From an uncultured Bacteroidota bacterium (GTDB lineage: Bacteria > Bacteroidota > Bacteroidia > Flavobacteriales > Flavobacteriaceae), in the NCBI GenBank assembly GCA_902523665.1, contig CABZAD010000010.1:1-39406 (forward strand): a DNA stretch of 39,406 nucleotides, in the 5' to 3' direction. A program made the translations under genes and the position numbers. This document shows positions 1 to 8,975 of this stretch, piece after piece. Numbering within the stretch: the stretch's first letter is position 1; the number at the start of each line of letters is the position of its first letter. The notes beneath the pieces are model-generated. The model was not told the DNA's origin. It searched no databases and saw nothing but the letters and a program-made list of their open reading frames with translations.

Positions 1-1197
1 AATAAAATTAAAGAATACTCAAATAATTTTAAATCATTAAAATTACTAGAGAAAGAACTTAGTGATAAGATATTATTGAGGGATAAACTAAATTCTGATT
101 TAGACTACAATAAATTCTTGCATGATGAATTTAATGATCTTGAAATCAACAGTATTAATCTAGAAGAACTTCGAGATAAAATTAATGAGGCTGATGACTT
201 AGATCAAATTAAAGATGCACTATCTGTAACAATAGGTCACTTAAACTCTGAAGATGTTGGGGTCTTGGATAAACTTCAAGATATTTCAAGAAACCTCAAC
301 AAACTATCAAACTCTTCAGAGAGAATAAGTTTGCTCTTTACAAGGATTCAAACTCTCATTGAGGAATTAAATATAATTTCTAGTGATACAGAATCAATAT
401 TATATGATATAGATAATAATCAAGAAAATATTAATGATTTAAGGAATATTCAAGATAAAATTTACACATTACAAAATAAGCACAGGGTAAATTCTATTGA
501 AGATTTATTAAAAATTAAAAAAGATATTGAGTCAAAAATCTTAACACATAATAATATAGACAATGATATAACTAAAATTGAAGAATCAATTAGAAGTTTA
601 ATGTTGAATCTTAGTGCAGATGCAGATAAAATTCATAGTAAAAGAAAATCTGTTATACCTGATTTTGAAAAATTAATGAAGCAAAATTTAATTGAGTTAG
701 GAATGGAAAAATCTGATATAAAGATTGATCTATCAGAAACAGAAATTATTCAAAAAAACGGTATAAGTGCTGGTAAGTTCCTTTTTAAATCTAATAAAGT
801 TGGTATTTACAATGAGTTGAAGCATATTGCTTCTGGTGGAGAAATCTCAAGAATAATGCTATCGGTAAAGTCTATTCTTTCCAAATACACCAAGTTAGCC
901 ACAATAATTTTTGATGAAATAGATACTGGAATTTCGGGTTCAGTCTCTTCTAAAGTTGGAGAACTGATGAAATTTATGTCACAAAATATGCAAGTAATAG
1001 TTATAACACATACTGCTCAATTAGCATCTAAAGGTGACTCTCATTTTAAAGTATTTAAAAGAGAGCAAAATGATAAAGTTATCACCGATATTAAATTGTT
1101 GTCTGATGGACAAAGAGTCAACGAAATTGCCGAAATGTTATCAGGTGATAAATCTAATAAGTCAGCAAATGAGCTAGCTAATGAATTATTGAATTAA
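1..1197 (+). CDS. recN: DNA repair protein RecN, C-terminal part (5' end outside window)
   Basis: SMC-like ATPase that works in recombinational repair of double-strand breaks. The frame is open from the first base of the window, so about 398 C-terminal residues of a protein usually near 550 are present; the Walker A half lies upstream. What remains is a long coiled-coil-rich region, then the C-terminal ATPase lobe with the ABC signature SGGEISR, the Walker B motif IIFDEIDTGISG and the H-loop region VITHTAQLAS. The TTG at 76 is an internal codon and not a start. The stop is 14 bp before fabI, so the two are probably co-transcribed. I see no defect in the visible part. Confidence 0.96.
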   Translation, partial: NKIKEYSNNFKSLKLLEKELSDKILLRDKLNSDLDYNKFLHDEFNDLEINSINLEELRDKINEADDLDQIKDALSVTIGHLNSEDVGVLDKLQDISRNLNKLSNSSERISLLFTRIQTLIEELNIISSDTESILYDIDNNQENINDLRNIQDKIYTLQNKHRVNSIEDLLKIKKDIESKILTHNNIDNDITKIEESIRSLMLNLSADADKIHSKRKSVIPDFEKLMKQNLIELGMEKSDIKIDLSETEIIQKNGISAGKFLFKSNKVGIYNELKHIASGGEISRIMLSVKSILSKYTKLATIIFDEIDTGISGSVSSKVGELMKFMSQNMQVIVITHTAQLASKGDSHFKVFKREQNDKVITDIKLLSDGQRVNEIAEMLSGDKSNKSANELANELLN

Positions 1198-1211
1198 ACT
1201 ATATTTACATT

Positions 1212-2027
1212 ATGGGAAACAATATTTTAAAAGGTAAAAAAGGAATAATTTTTGGTGCTCTTGATAATAGTTCTATTGCATGGAAAACTGCAGAACGTGT
1301 ATATAACGAAGGAGGCGAATTTATTTTATCAAATGCACCGGTTTCTATAAGAATGGGAAGCATAAATGATTTAGCAAATAAAACAAATTCTGAAGTCATA
1401 CCAGCAGATGCCACTAATCTAGAAGATCTTGAAAACTTAATTAAAGCAGCTACTAATAAATTTGGTTGTAAACTAGACTTTGTATTACACTCAATAGGAA
1501 TGTCTGTAAATGTCAGAAAAGGTAAACATTACACTGATTTAAATTATGAATGGTTGAAAAAGGGGTGGGATGTTTCCGCAGTATCTTTCCACAAATTAAT
1601 GCAATCTCTATTTAAATTCGATGCAATGAATCAATGGGGAAGTATTGTTGCATTAACATACATTGCTGCACAAAGAACGTTCCCAAATTATAATGATATG
1701 GCTGATAATAAGGCATATTTGGAATCAATTGCAAGAAGTTTTGGGTATTTCTTTGGTAAGGAGAAAAATGTTCGGGTTAATACTATATCTCAATCACCAA
1801 CTATAACTACTGCTGGTAAGGGTGTTAAAGGGCTTGAAGACTTTATTAAATATGCTGATTTAACATCACCATTAGGTAATGCAACTGCAGAGGATTGTGC
1901 TGATTTAACTGTCACTTTATTTTCTGATTATACCAAAAGAGTTACTCTTCAAAATATTTTTAATGATGGAGGTTTCTCAAATGTCGGCGTAAGCCAGGAG
2001 ATTATAGATAAATTAAATTCAAAATGA
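1212..2027 (+). CDS. fabI: Enoyl-[acyl-carrier-protein] reductase (NADH), FabI
   Basis: Catalyses the last reduction of each fatty-acid elongation cycle (trans-2-enoyl-ACP to acyl-ACP). It is a 271-residue short-chain dehydrogenase-fold protein starting at ATG. The N-terminal nucleotide-binding segment reads GIIFGALDNSSIAW. The FabI catalytic pattern is present: Tyr150, Tyr160 and Lys167 in LTYIAAQRTFPNYNDMADNK, with the Y-x6-K spacing. The segment SPTITTAGKGVKGL after the active site is the form usual in Bacteroidota FabI. It lies 14 bp after recN and its stop overlaps the start of coaE (ATGA), suggesting translational coupling. Recognition by motif is strong. Confidence 0.96.
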   Translation: MGNNILKGKKGIIFGALDNSSIAWKTAERVYNEGGEFILSNAPVSIRMGSINDLANKTNSEVIPADATNLEDLENLIKAATNKFGCKLDFVLHSIGMSVNVRKGKHYTDLNYEWLKKGWDVSAVSFHKLMQSLFKFDAMNQWGSIVALTYIAAQRTFPNYNDMADNKAYLESIARSFGYFFGKEKNVRVNTISQSPTITTAGKGVKGLEDFIKYADLTSPLGNATAEDCADLTVTLFSDYTKRVTLQNIFNDGGFSNVGVSQEIIDKLNSK

Positions 2028-2602
2028 AAATTGTTGGATTAACTGGAGGTATTGGTTCTGGTAAATCTACTATTCTCAATGAGTTTAAAAATCTTGGGAT
2101 AAAGACATATAGTGCAGATAACGTTGCAAAGACTCTCATTAATACAGATAGGAAATTAATAGACTCGATAAAAAAAGTTTTTGGTAATAATATTTACAAA
2201 AAAAATAAATTAGATACTAAGCAGTTGTCTAAAATTGTTTTTCAGGATTCAGATAAATTAAAAGTACTTAATTCAATTATTCATCCTGCAGTTTTAAATG
2301 ACTTTGATTCTTTTATTAAAGCAAATGATGAAATCTATGTCGTTAAAGAGGTAGCAATAATTTTTGAGACTAAATCTGAAAATGCTTATGATAAAATTAT
2401 TCTAGTTAGAGCGCCTTTAGAGGAGAGAATTAAAAGGGTATTATTAAGAGATAATACATCAACAGATGAAGTAATTAAAAGGATAAATAATCAGGTAGAT
2501 GATTCTTCAATAATTAATAAATGTGATTATATAATTGACAATTACAATCTATCGGATTTAAAGGATAAAGTCACTCAAATTCATATAGATTTGATTAGAT
2601 AA
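2024..2602 (+). CDS. coaE: Dephospho-CoA kinase
   Basis: Last step of coenzyme A synthesis: ATP-dependent phosphorylation of the 3'-hydroxyl of dephospho-CoA. The 192-residue protein has a P-loop GGIGSGKST at about residues 8-16, then the family pattern of the YSAD segment, IIHPAV (substrate-binding region) and RAPLEERIKRVLLRDN in the lid. Length is normal for the family. The ATG overlaps the fabI stop by four bases (ATGA). The next gene is 60 bp downstream behind its own promoter, so recN-fabI-coaE probably end a unit here, although no clear terminator hairpin is visible. Confidence 0.95.
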   Translation: MKIVGLTGGIGSGKSTILNEFKNLGIKTYSADNVAKTLINTDRKLIDSIKKVFGNNIYKKNKLDTKQLSKIVFQDSDKLKVLNSIIHPAVLNDFDSFIKANDEIYVVKEVAIIFETKSENAYDKIILVRAPLEERIKRVLLRDNTSTDEVIKRINNQVDDSSIINKCDYIIDNYNLSDLKDKVTQIHIDLIR

Positions 2603-2640
2603 GTATAATACATTAACATTTCGTTAAGAAATTTTAATTT

Positions 2641-2648
2641 TAAATTTG
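2641..2648 (+). promoter_or_regulatory. Predicted -7 box of the histidine kinase/response regulator operon
   Basis: TAAATTTG is an exact match to the Bacteroidota TAnnTTTG box, 14 bases before the kinase ATG. TTTCG about 18 bases upstream is a poor -33 element. The predicted mRNA leader is only about ten bases. Confidence 0.5.
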
Positions 2649-2662
2649 AGAATTTTATAAAA

Positions 2663-4240
2663 ATGAATAAGAGATATTATACCACATTGGTCTTTTTAAT
2701 GTCTTTCTCCTTAATTGGGATTATTTTAATGCAGGGCTATTGGATATACTCTTCTTGGCAAAATAAAGAAGAAGAATTTACGCTCGCTGTAAATAGGACT
2801 CTAAGGCAGGTTGTAAATGAAATTCAAAGTAGAGAACTCAATGATTATGTATATACTTATCAAATGCTAATTGATTCAATTGGCTCTCCTGATGAGTCAA
2901 ATTTTACAGATGTTTTTCTTTTCTTAGATGAAGATCAGTCATCTAATCTTTCAACTTTTTTTGCCTATGGAATTCTTGAAGAGGATTATAATATTACCCT
3001 TCCAAATAATTTATCAAATAGATATGCGAATGATGATTTTAAAGATTATAAAGCTGTCAAGACAACTATTGTGAATAAGAACATATTTGATAGGAGAGAG
3101 AATAGGCTTAATGCATCAATATCTAAATTGAAAAGTGTTGAAGATATAGATATATTTAAATTTGAAAAATATAAATCAGCTTTTCAGGAATATGCATCAT
3201 CTCTTCCAATTCATAAAAGAACTACATCAAGAGAAATCCAAGAATTATTAAAACGAGGTTTTAATGAAAGAAATATTGTAACACAATATGAATTTGGAAT
3301 TTACAGTAATGGATTATCTACTAAGGTAAAATCAAATAATTATTTGGAAGAGCAGTCTGGACCCAAATACTCTATTCCTTTTCTTTACGATAGCACTAGT
3401 CCTGTTAAATACGATTTAATTGTTTCTTTTCCTGATAAGCAAGAATATGTTTTGTCAAGTATAATAGGAGTTGCAACACTGTCTTTCATGCTTACTTTGG
3501 TTATTATTGTGATTTCAACTAGTGCTTTATATCAAATAATCAAACAAAAAAAGTTATCAGAGATAAAGAGTGATTTTATTAATAACATTTCTCATGAGTT
3601 TAAGACACCAATTGCCACTATAAATTTAGCATTAGATGCTATTTCAAGCTCAAAAAATAACTTAAATGATAAATTCAACTCATATTTAGGAATGATTAGA
3701 GAGGAGAACTCAAGAATGTTGTCACAGGTCGAAAACATATTAACTATATCACAACTTGAAAAAAGTTCTAATCCATTTGAAATGGAAGATACTGATATCC
3801 ATGAAGTAATTGAAGATGCTATTGAGCATGTAAAATTAATAGTAGAAAGTAGACAAGGTTCCATCAAGATAACTTTAGATGCGGTTAGAAGTATTATAAA
3901 TGGAAACAGCAACCACCTTGAGAATATAATCATCAACATACTGGATAATGCAGTAAAATATTCAAAGCACAATCCACATATAATCGTTTCATCTTCAAAC
4001 TCTGATGATAGTATAGTTATTTGTATTGAAGATAATGGTATTGGAATGGACAAGAATATTCAAAAGTTAATTTTTGAAAAGTTCTACAGAGAACAAAATG
4101 GAAATATTCATGATATTAAAGGGCATGGTTTAGGATTATCATACGTAAAAAAGATAATTGATTTCCATAACGGTAAAATTTCTTTGGAAAGTAAAAAGGG
4201 AGTTGGAACAAAATTCTACATAACATTAAAGAATATTTAA
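2663..4240 (+). CDS. Two-component sensor histidine kinase (RprX-like)
   Basis: Membrane sensor kinase of 525 residues. A first membrane helix lies at about 8-30 and a second at about 264-292. Between them is a periplasmic sensor region of some 230 residues that I cannot assign to a named domain. The cytoplasmic part has the H-box NNISHEFKTP (His311 is the phosphorylation site), the N-box NIIINILDNAVKYS, the G1 box IEDNGIGMD and the G2 box GHGLGLSYV, so all catalytic motifs are intact. There is no clear HAMP or PAS domain. The partner regulator follows after one base. The arrangement and N-terminus resemble the RprX/RprY pair of Bacteroides, but orthology is inference and the signal sensed is unknown. 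Confidence 0.9.
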   Translation: MNKRYYTTLVFLMSFSLIGIILMQGYWIYSSWQNKEEEFTLAVNRTLRQVVNEIQSRELNDYVYTYQMLIDSIGSPDESNFTDVFLFLDEDQSSNLSTFFAYGILEEDYNITLPNNLSNRYANDDFKDYKAVKTTIVNKNIFDRRENRLNASISKLKSVEDIDIFKFEKYKSAFQEYASSLPIHKRTTSREIQELLKRGFNERNIVTQYEFGIYSNGLSTKVKSNNYLEEQSGPKYSIPFLYDSTSPVKYDLIVSFPDKQEYVLSSIIGVATLSFMLTLVIIVISTSALYQIIKQKKLSEIKSDFINNISHEFKTPIATINLALDAISSSKNNLNDKFNSYLGMIREENSRMLSQVENILTISQLEKSSNPFEMEDTDIHEVIEDAIEHVKLIVESRQGSIKITLDAVRSIINGNSNHLENIIINILDNAVKYSKHNPHIIVSSSNSDDSIVICIEDNGIGMDKNIQKLIFEKFYREQNGNIHDIKGHGLGLSYVKKIIDFHNGKISLESKKGVGTKFYITLKNI

Positions 4241-4241
4241 T

Positions 4242-4940
4242 ATGAAATCAAACAAAAGTATATTATTAGTAGAGGATGATCCAAATTTTGGTAGAATTCT
4301 GAAAGACTATTTAACAATTAATAACTATGAAGTATCTTTAGCTGTAAATGGAATTGAAGGATTTGAAAAATTTAATAGATCAGAATTTGACTTATGTATA
4401 TTAGACATAATGATGCCCTTCAAAGATGGGTTAACTCTTGCAAGGGAAATAAGAGAGGTAAATGATGCTATACCTTTGATTTTCTTAACTGCAAAAAATC
4501 TAAAAGATGATGTTCTAAAAGGTTACAAAATTGGTGCAGATGATTACCTTACCAAACCATTTGATTCTGAGATTCTATTAGCTAAAATAAAGTCAATACT
4601 CAATAGAAAGCCAAATGTTAACGTAGAAGAAAAAGATGTCTTTGAGTTTGATTTTGGTGACTTTAATTTCAATTCTAAACTTAGAATTCTAGCTCACAAT
4701 AAAGGGGAGTCTCATAAATTATCTCCAAAAGAGAATCAATTACTAAAAATGCTTGTACTAAATTTTGATGATCTTTTACCAAGGGACATAGCACTTAACA
4801 AAATATGGAGAGACGCAAACTACTTTACTTCAAGAAGTATGGACGTATATATTGCTAAGCTTAGAAAATATTTAGAAAAAGATACATCTCTTAAGATTAT
4901 CAATGTTCACGGTGAGGGGTTTAGGCTTATGCAGGAATAA
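4242..4940 (+). CDS. OmpR/PhoB-family response regulator (RprY-like)
   Basis: A DNA-binding response regulator of 232 residues. The receiver domain covers about 5-120, with the acidic pair Glu11-Asp12-Asp13, phospho-acceptor Asp55 (LCILDIMMP), Thr83 and Lys105 in LTKPFD. The C-terminal winged helix runs from about 130 to 230, with ARDANYFTSRSMDVYIAKLRKYLE-like recognition-helix residues (RSMDVYIAKLR visible) and the terminal wing GEGFRL. It starts one base after the kinase stop, so the pair is translated from one mRNA, and the kinase is its obvious phosphate donor. Targets cannot be read from this window. It ends 6 bp from the end of the convergent otsAB gene. Confidence 0.94.
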   Translation: MKSNKSILLVEDDPNFGRILKDYLTINNYEVSLAVNGIEGFEKFNRSEFDLCILDIMMPFKDGLTLAREIREVNDAIPLIFLTAKNLKDDVLKGYKIGADDYLTKPFDSEILLAKIKSILNRKPNVNVEEKDVFEFDFGDFNFNSKLRILAHNKGESHKLSPKENQLLKMLVLNFDDLLPRDIALNKIWRDANYFTSRSMDVYIAKLRKYLEKDTSLKIINVHGEGFRLMQE

Positions 4941-4946
4941 AGTTAT

Positions 4947-7157
4947 TCATTTCAGATAAGTATTTATATCATCTAATAAATTTACCACACTTTTGGGTCC
5001 GTCAATGTAAAAACTCGCATAAGTATTTTTTATTCCAACCTTGATAGTTGTAGAATTTTCATTTAAGTTTTTAAACATATTCTCATCAGTTTTATCATCT
5101 CCAATACAAACTATATGATCGTATTTCTTTTTTTTTGTTAATTCATTCACTGCTGATCCTTTGTCAAATTTTCTGCTTGTAACTTCAATTGCTTTGTCAA
5201 GGTTTAAAATTTGAAATTGATCAGTTAACAAGCTATTTAAAACAGTTTCTATTTCTACAACTCTTTCTGAGGCTAGCTCTGGATCAGTTTTTCTAAAATG
5301 CCACACCAATCCACTTTCTTTTTTTTCAGTAAATGTTCCTGGTGTTCTATCAGAGAAAGATTGTAAGATTGCATATATCTCATTTAAAAAAACTTTATCA
5401 ATATTTCCAAGGCTTGTCCAATTTTTGTTCTTTTTCTTTAAGAAGTGACCATGTTCTGCAATAATACTAGCATTAAGTTTTCCAAGATTATTCTCTAGAA
5501 ATAATTTATCTCTACCACTTACAATTGCTATATCCAGACCTTTAATTTTAGATAAGTTATCCAAAATGTCTATTAAATTATTGTCAGGAATTGCTAACTC
5601 CGGTTTATCCTTGAAAGTGACCAAAGTTCCATCGTAATCAAGTATAATTAATTTATTGTTTGATAATTTAAGTTTTTCGATTAATTTATTTTTTTCTGAT
5701 AAATTAAAATAATTAGTAACTGAATTCTGATTAGATTTTGCTCTATAGATTAAATTTTTCATAAAATCTTTTGCCCAATAATTGACTGTATATCTACTTA
5801 ATCTTTCTTGCATGCTTCTATTTCTTTCAATTTGTTCTTTCTTAGGCATATTAATTGCCTTTAGAATCATTTCGGACATTTTATTTAGATCAAATGGATT
5901 TACAGTTATTGTTTCATATAATTCTTTTGAAGCCCCTGCCATTTCACTAAGGATTAAAACACCGTCTCCTTCAACCCTCGTTGCAACAAACTCTTTTGCA
6001 ACAAGATTCATTCCGTCCCTAACTGGAGTTATCATAGCTATATCTGAAATAGTATATAGGTCAATTAATTCGTCAAAACTCATAGATCGATAATAATACC
6101 AAATTGGAGTCCAATTTACTGAAGCAAATTTACCATTAACTCTACCAACTATTTCATCTGTCTGTTTTTTAAGCTTTATGTAATCATTAACATCAGATCT
6201 TGAGGGGACTGTAAGCATTATAAGTCTGACTTTACCTCTAAATTCTGGATTATTTGTAAGAAAAATCTCAAATGCCTTAATTCTATTTATAACTCCCTTT
6301 GTATAATCAAGTCTATCAATAGATAGGATTAATTTGCTGTCAGATGAAGTCTTCTTATGGTCTTTAAGTTGGAGTCTGAGGTTAGACATCTCAGACCTTT
6401 TTTGTTTATTTTTTTTTCTGGCAGCATCATTATATTTTGCATAGTCAATTCCCATAGGAAAAGTATCAACCAAAACCTCCCTTGAACCTACATTAATTTT
6501 ATTAAAGATTACGTCATACTTTGAAATTCTTTTAACGGAGCTTAAAAAATGTCTAACATAATCATAAGTATGAAAACCAATTAGATCAGAGCCAAGAATT
6601 CCCTCAAGTAATTCTTCTCTCCATGGAAAAATTCTAAAAATTTCAAAAGATGGAAAAGGTATATGAAGAAAGAATCCAACAGTCAAGTCTGGTCTTTTAG
6701 TTTTAATCATTCTTGGACAGAGTAATAATTGATAATCATGGACCCAAATTATATCATCTTTTTTGGCATACTTTATTACACAATCAGCAAATTTCTTATT
6801 AACATTAACATAAGACTTCCAATGTGCTTTATTGAATATTGAAAACTCTATGAAGTAATGGAACAGAGGCCAAAGAGCTTCATTACTTGTGCCATAATAG
6901 AAATCGTTTATTTCTTTTTTTCTCAAAAATACTGGGATGTAATTTTTTTTGTGTAATAATTTTTCTGCTTTAGCTAAATTATTACCTAAAGATTTCTTAT
7001 CAATTCCAGGCCATCCTATCCATAAAAAATTATTTTTTTTGTGAATTGATTTCATTCCAGTGGCTAATCCTCCACTAGTCGAAGAAAATTCAAAAGATTT
7101 ATCTAAATTAGATATCTTAATAGGTAATCTATTTGAAACAATTATTGTTCTACTCAA
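4947..7157 (-). CDS. otsAB: Fused trehalose-6-phosphate synthase / trehalose-6-phosphate phosphatase
   Basis: A single 736-residue protein makes trehalose from UDP-glucose and glucose-6-phosphate. The GT20 synthase domain covers about 1-475, with the glycine pair in STSGGLATG (29-30), the loop VHDYQL (139-144), DRLDYTKG (281-288, nucleotide-sugar-binding Arg and Lys) and the VRDGMNL motif (379-385). The HAD phosphatase domain covers about 500-736, with the nucleophile motif LDYDGT (Asp507, Asp509) and GDDKTDE (686-692). The start is TTG: the in-frame stop TAA lies six codons upstream, and SRTIIVSNRLP is the conserved family N-terminus. Its start faces that of the GH15 gene across 23 bp. The fused form is common in Bacteroidota. 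Trehalose probably serves as an osmolyte or stress sugar. Confidence 0.96.
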   Translation of the reverse strand: MSRTIIVSNRLPIKISNLDKSFEFSSTSGGLATGMKSIHKKNNFLWIGWPGIDKKSLGNNLAKAEKLLHKKNYIPVFLRKKEINDFYYGTSNEALWPLFHYFIEFSIFNKAHWKSYVNVNKKFADCVIKYAKKDDIIWVHDYQLLLCPRMIKTKRPDLTVGFFLHIPFPSFEIFRIFPWREELLEGILGSDLIGFHTYDYVRHFLSSVKRISKYDVIFNKINVGSREVLVDTFPMGIDYAKYNDAARKKNKQKRSEMSNLRLQLKDHKKTSSDSKLILSIDRLDYTKGVINRIKAFEIFLTNNPEFRGKVRLIMLTVPSRSDVNDYIKLKKQTDEIVGRVNGKFASVNWTPIWYYYRSMSFDELIDLYTISDIAMITPVRDGMNLVAKEFVATRVEGDGVLILSEMAGASKELYETITVNPFDLNKMSEMILKAINMPKKEQIERNRSMQERLSRYTVNYWAKDFMKNLIYRAKSNQNSVTNYFNLSEKNKLIEKLKLSNNKLIILDYDGTLVTFKDKPELAIPDNNLIDILDNLSKIKGLDIAIVSGRDKLFLENNLGKLNASIIAEHGHFLKKKNKNWTSLGNIDKVFLNEIYAILQSFSDRTPGTFTEKKESGLVWHFRKTDPELASERVVEIETVLNSLLTDQFQILNLDKAIEVTSRKFDKGSAVNELTKKKKYDHIVCIGDDKTDENMFKNLNENSTTIKVGIKNTYASFYIDGPKSVVNLLDDINTYLK

Positions 7158-7180
7158 ATTATTAATTAAATCTTAAAAAT

Positions 7181-8974
7181 ATGGAAATTAGAGATTCTTA
7201 TGGATATAGAGACAACATTAATTATGGAATAATAGGAAATTGTCAATCATCAGCATTAATTTATAAGGATTCTTCAATAGATTGGTGTTGTTTACCAAAA
7301 TTTGATTCTCCTTCGGTATTCGCAAAAATAATTGATAATAATATTGGTGGTTTTTTTAAAGTCGAAACAGTTGGAAATTATAATCTAAGTCAAGAATATT
7401 TGAAAAACACGTGCATACTAAAGACAAGCTTTAATAACGGTTTTGATGAGTTTCACATTATAGATTATATGCCCAGGTATCAAACAAAAAAAAAGACTTA
7501 TTACTCTCCACCAGAAATTACCAGAATTATTAAGCGCATTAAGGGCAACCCTAAAATTAAAATAACCTATGATCCAAAACTTGACTACTCTGTTGGTAAG
7601 ACCAAATCATATGTTAAAAGTAATTTTATAGTGAGCATTTCTGAAAATGAAAATTATGAAACACTTTATTTATATTCAAACACTAATTTAAATGCAATTA
7701 TTAATAATGAAGTTATTGAATTAAAGTCAGATCTATTTTTTAAAATTTCATATTATGAAAAGTTAATTTCTCCAGAATTTAAAGAAATATTATTAGAGTT
7801 TAATTCAACAAAAAAATATTGGACTAATTGGATAAATAAAACTCCAAATTTTAAAAAGTATAACAATGAAATATTAAGAAGTGCACTGACTTTAAAGTTA
7901 CTTACATACCAAAAAACTGGAGCAGTTCTTGCTGCTGTAACAACTTCTTTACCGGAGACAATAGGTGAGGAAAGGAACTGGGACTATCGTTTTTGCTGGA
8001 TAAGAGACGCCTCTATGGTAATTAAGGTAGTTGCAAAATTAGGACATAAAAATATTGTTAAGAATTTTATAAAATTTATAATTAACATTATTCCTGATAA
8101 AAATGAAAAACTTCAGATAATGTATGGAATCAATGGTGAAAAAATACTTGAAGAAAAAACTCTTGATCACTTCTCAGGTTATCTAGATTCATCACCAGTG
8201 AGAATTGGAAATGCAGCTTATAATCAAAAACAAAATGATATCTATGGAATTCTTATGGATGCCATTCATTATCAAATTGAAAAATTTCCTACCGAAAATG
8301 AGGAATACGAGGAATTATGGTCAATTGTAAAATCAATAGTATGGATAGTAAAAAATAATTGGAAACTTCCCGATAAAGGAATTTGGGAATTTAGAAATGA
8401 GGACAAACACTTTACCTTTTCAAAATTATTAAGTTGGGTTGCTATTGACAGAGCAATCAAGATCTCAATTCTAATCAATAAATCCTCAAATGTTAAGAAA
8501 TGGAAATTAATTAGAAAAGAAATTTATAATGACATACTAGAGAATGGGTGGAATAAAAAACTTGGTGCTTTTACGCAATATTATGGCTCAGATAGCCTTG
8601 ATGCATCACTACTTCTCATGGAATCATTTGATTTTGTGAAGCCCAATAACTTAAAATACATAAAGACAGTCAAAGCAATTGAAAAAGATTTAATGAATGA
8701 TGGACTTTTATTCAGATATAAAAATAAAGATGATTTTGGTTTTCCTTCATCTTCTTTTACTGTTTGTTCATTTTGGTATATAAATAGTCTATATAAAATA
8801 GGTGAAAAAGAGAAATCAAAAAATTATTTTGAGAAGATATTAAAATATAGTAATCACCTCGGTTTATATAGTGAGGATCTGGATTTTAAATCAAAAAGAT
8901 TATTAGGTAATTTTCCACAAGCATATTCACATCTTGCCTTAATTGATTGCGCACTTAATTTTAATTCAGAATAA
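7181..8974 (+). CDS. GH15 family glycoside hydrolase, probable trehalase or glucoamylase-like enzyme
   Basis: A 597-residue cytoplasmic-type GH15 protein without a signal peptide. The N-terminal beta-sandwich begins IGNCQSSALIYKDSSIDWCC (residues 18-37), typical of the bacterial/archaeal branch. The (alpha/alpha)6 barrel carries RNWDYRFCWIRDAS (265-278), the putative general acid Glu403 in GIWEFR and the putative general base Glu565 in YSEDLD, followed by LGNFPQAYSH. Characterised relatives include glucoamylases and trehalases. The divergent TPS/TPP fusion next door makes a trehalase role attractive, so the pair would make and break the same sugar. Substrate specificity is inference. The stop is one base from the end of convergent xerD. 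Confidence 0.9.
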   Translation: MEIRDSYGYRDNINYGIIGNCQSSALIYKDSSIDWCCLPKFDSPSVFAKIIDNNIGGFFKVETVGNYNLSQEYLKNTCILKTSFNNGFDEFHIIDYMPRYQTKKKTYYSPPEITRIIKRIKGNPKIKITYDPKLDYSVGKTKSYVKSNFIVSISENENYETLYLYSNTNLNAIINNEVIELKSDLFFKISYYEKLISPEFKEILLEFNSTKKYWTNWINKTPNFKKYNNEILRSALTLKLLTYQKTGAVLAAVTTSLPETIGEERNWDYRFCWIRDASMVIKVVAKLGHKNIVKNFIKFIINIIPDKNEKLQIMYGINGEKILEEKTLDHFSGYLDSSPVRIGNAAYNQKQNDIYGILMDAIHYQIEKFPTENEEYEELWSIVKSIVWIVKNNWKLPDKGIWEFRNEDKHFTFSKLLSWVAIDRAIKISILINKSSNVKKWKLIRKEIYNDILENGWNKKLGAFTQYYGSDSLDASLLLMESFDFVKPNNLKYIKTVKAIEKDLMNDGLLFRYKNKDDFGFPSSSFTVCSFWYINSLYKIGEKEKSKNYFEKILKYSNHLGLYSEDLDFKSKRLLGNFPQAYSHLALIDCALNFNSE

Positions 8975-8975
8975 T

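Noticed and set aside
3592-4053. Open frame on the minus strand inside the histidine kinase gene
   Set aside because: It is antisense to conserved kinase motifs (H, N and G boxes) and its hydrophobic translation resembles nothing; a base-composition artefact.
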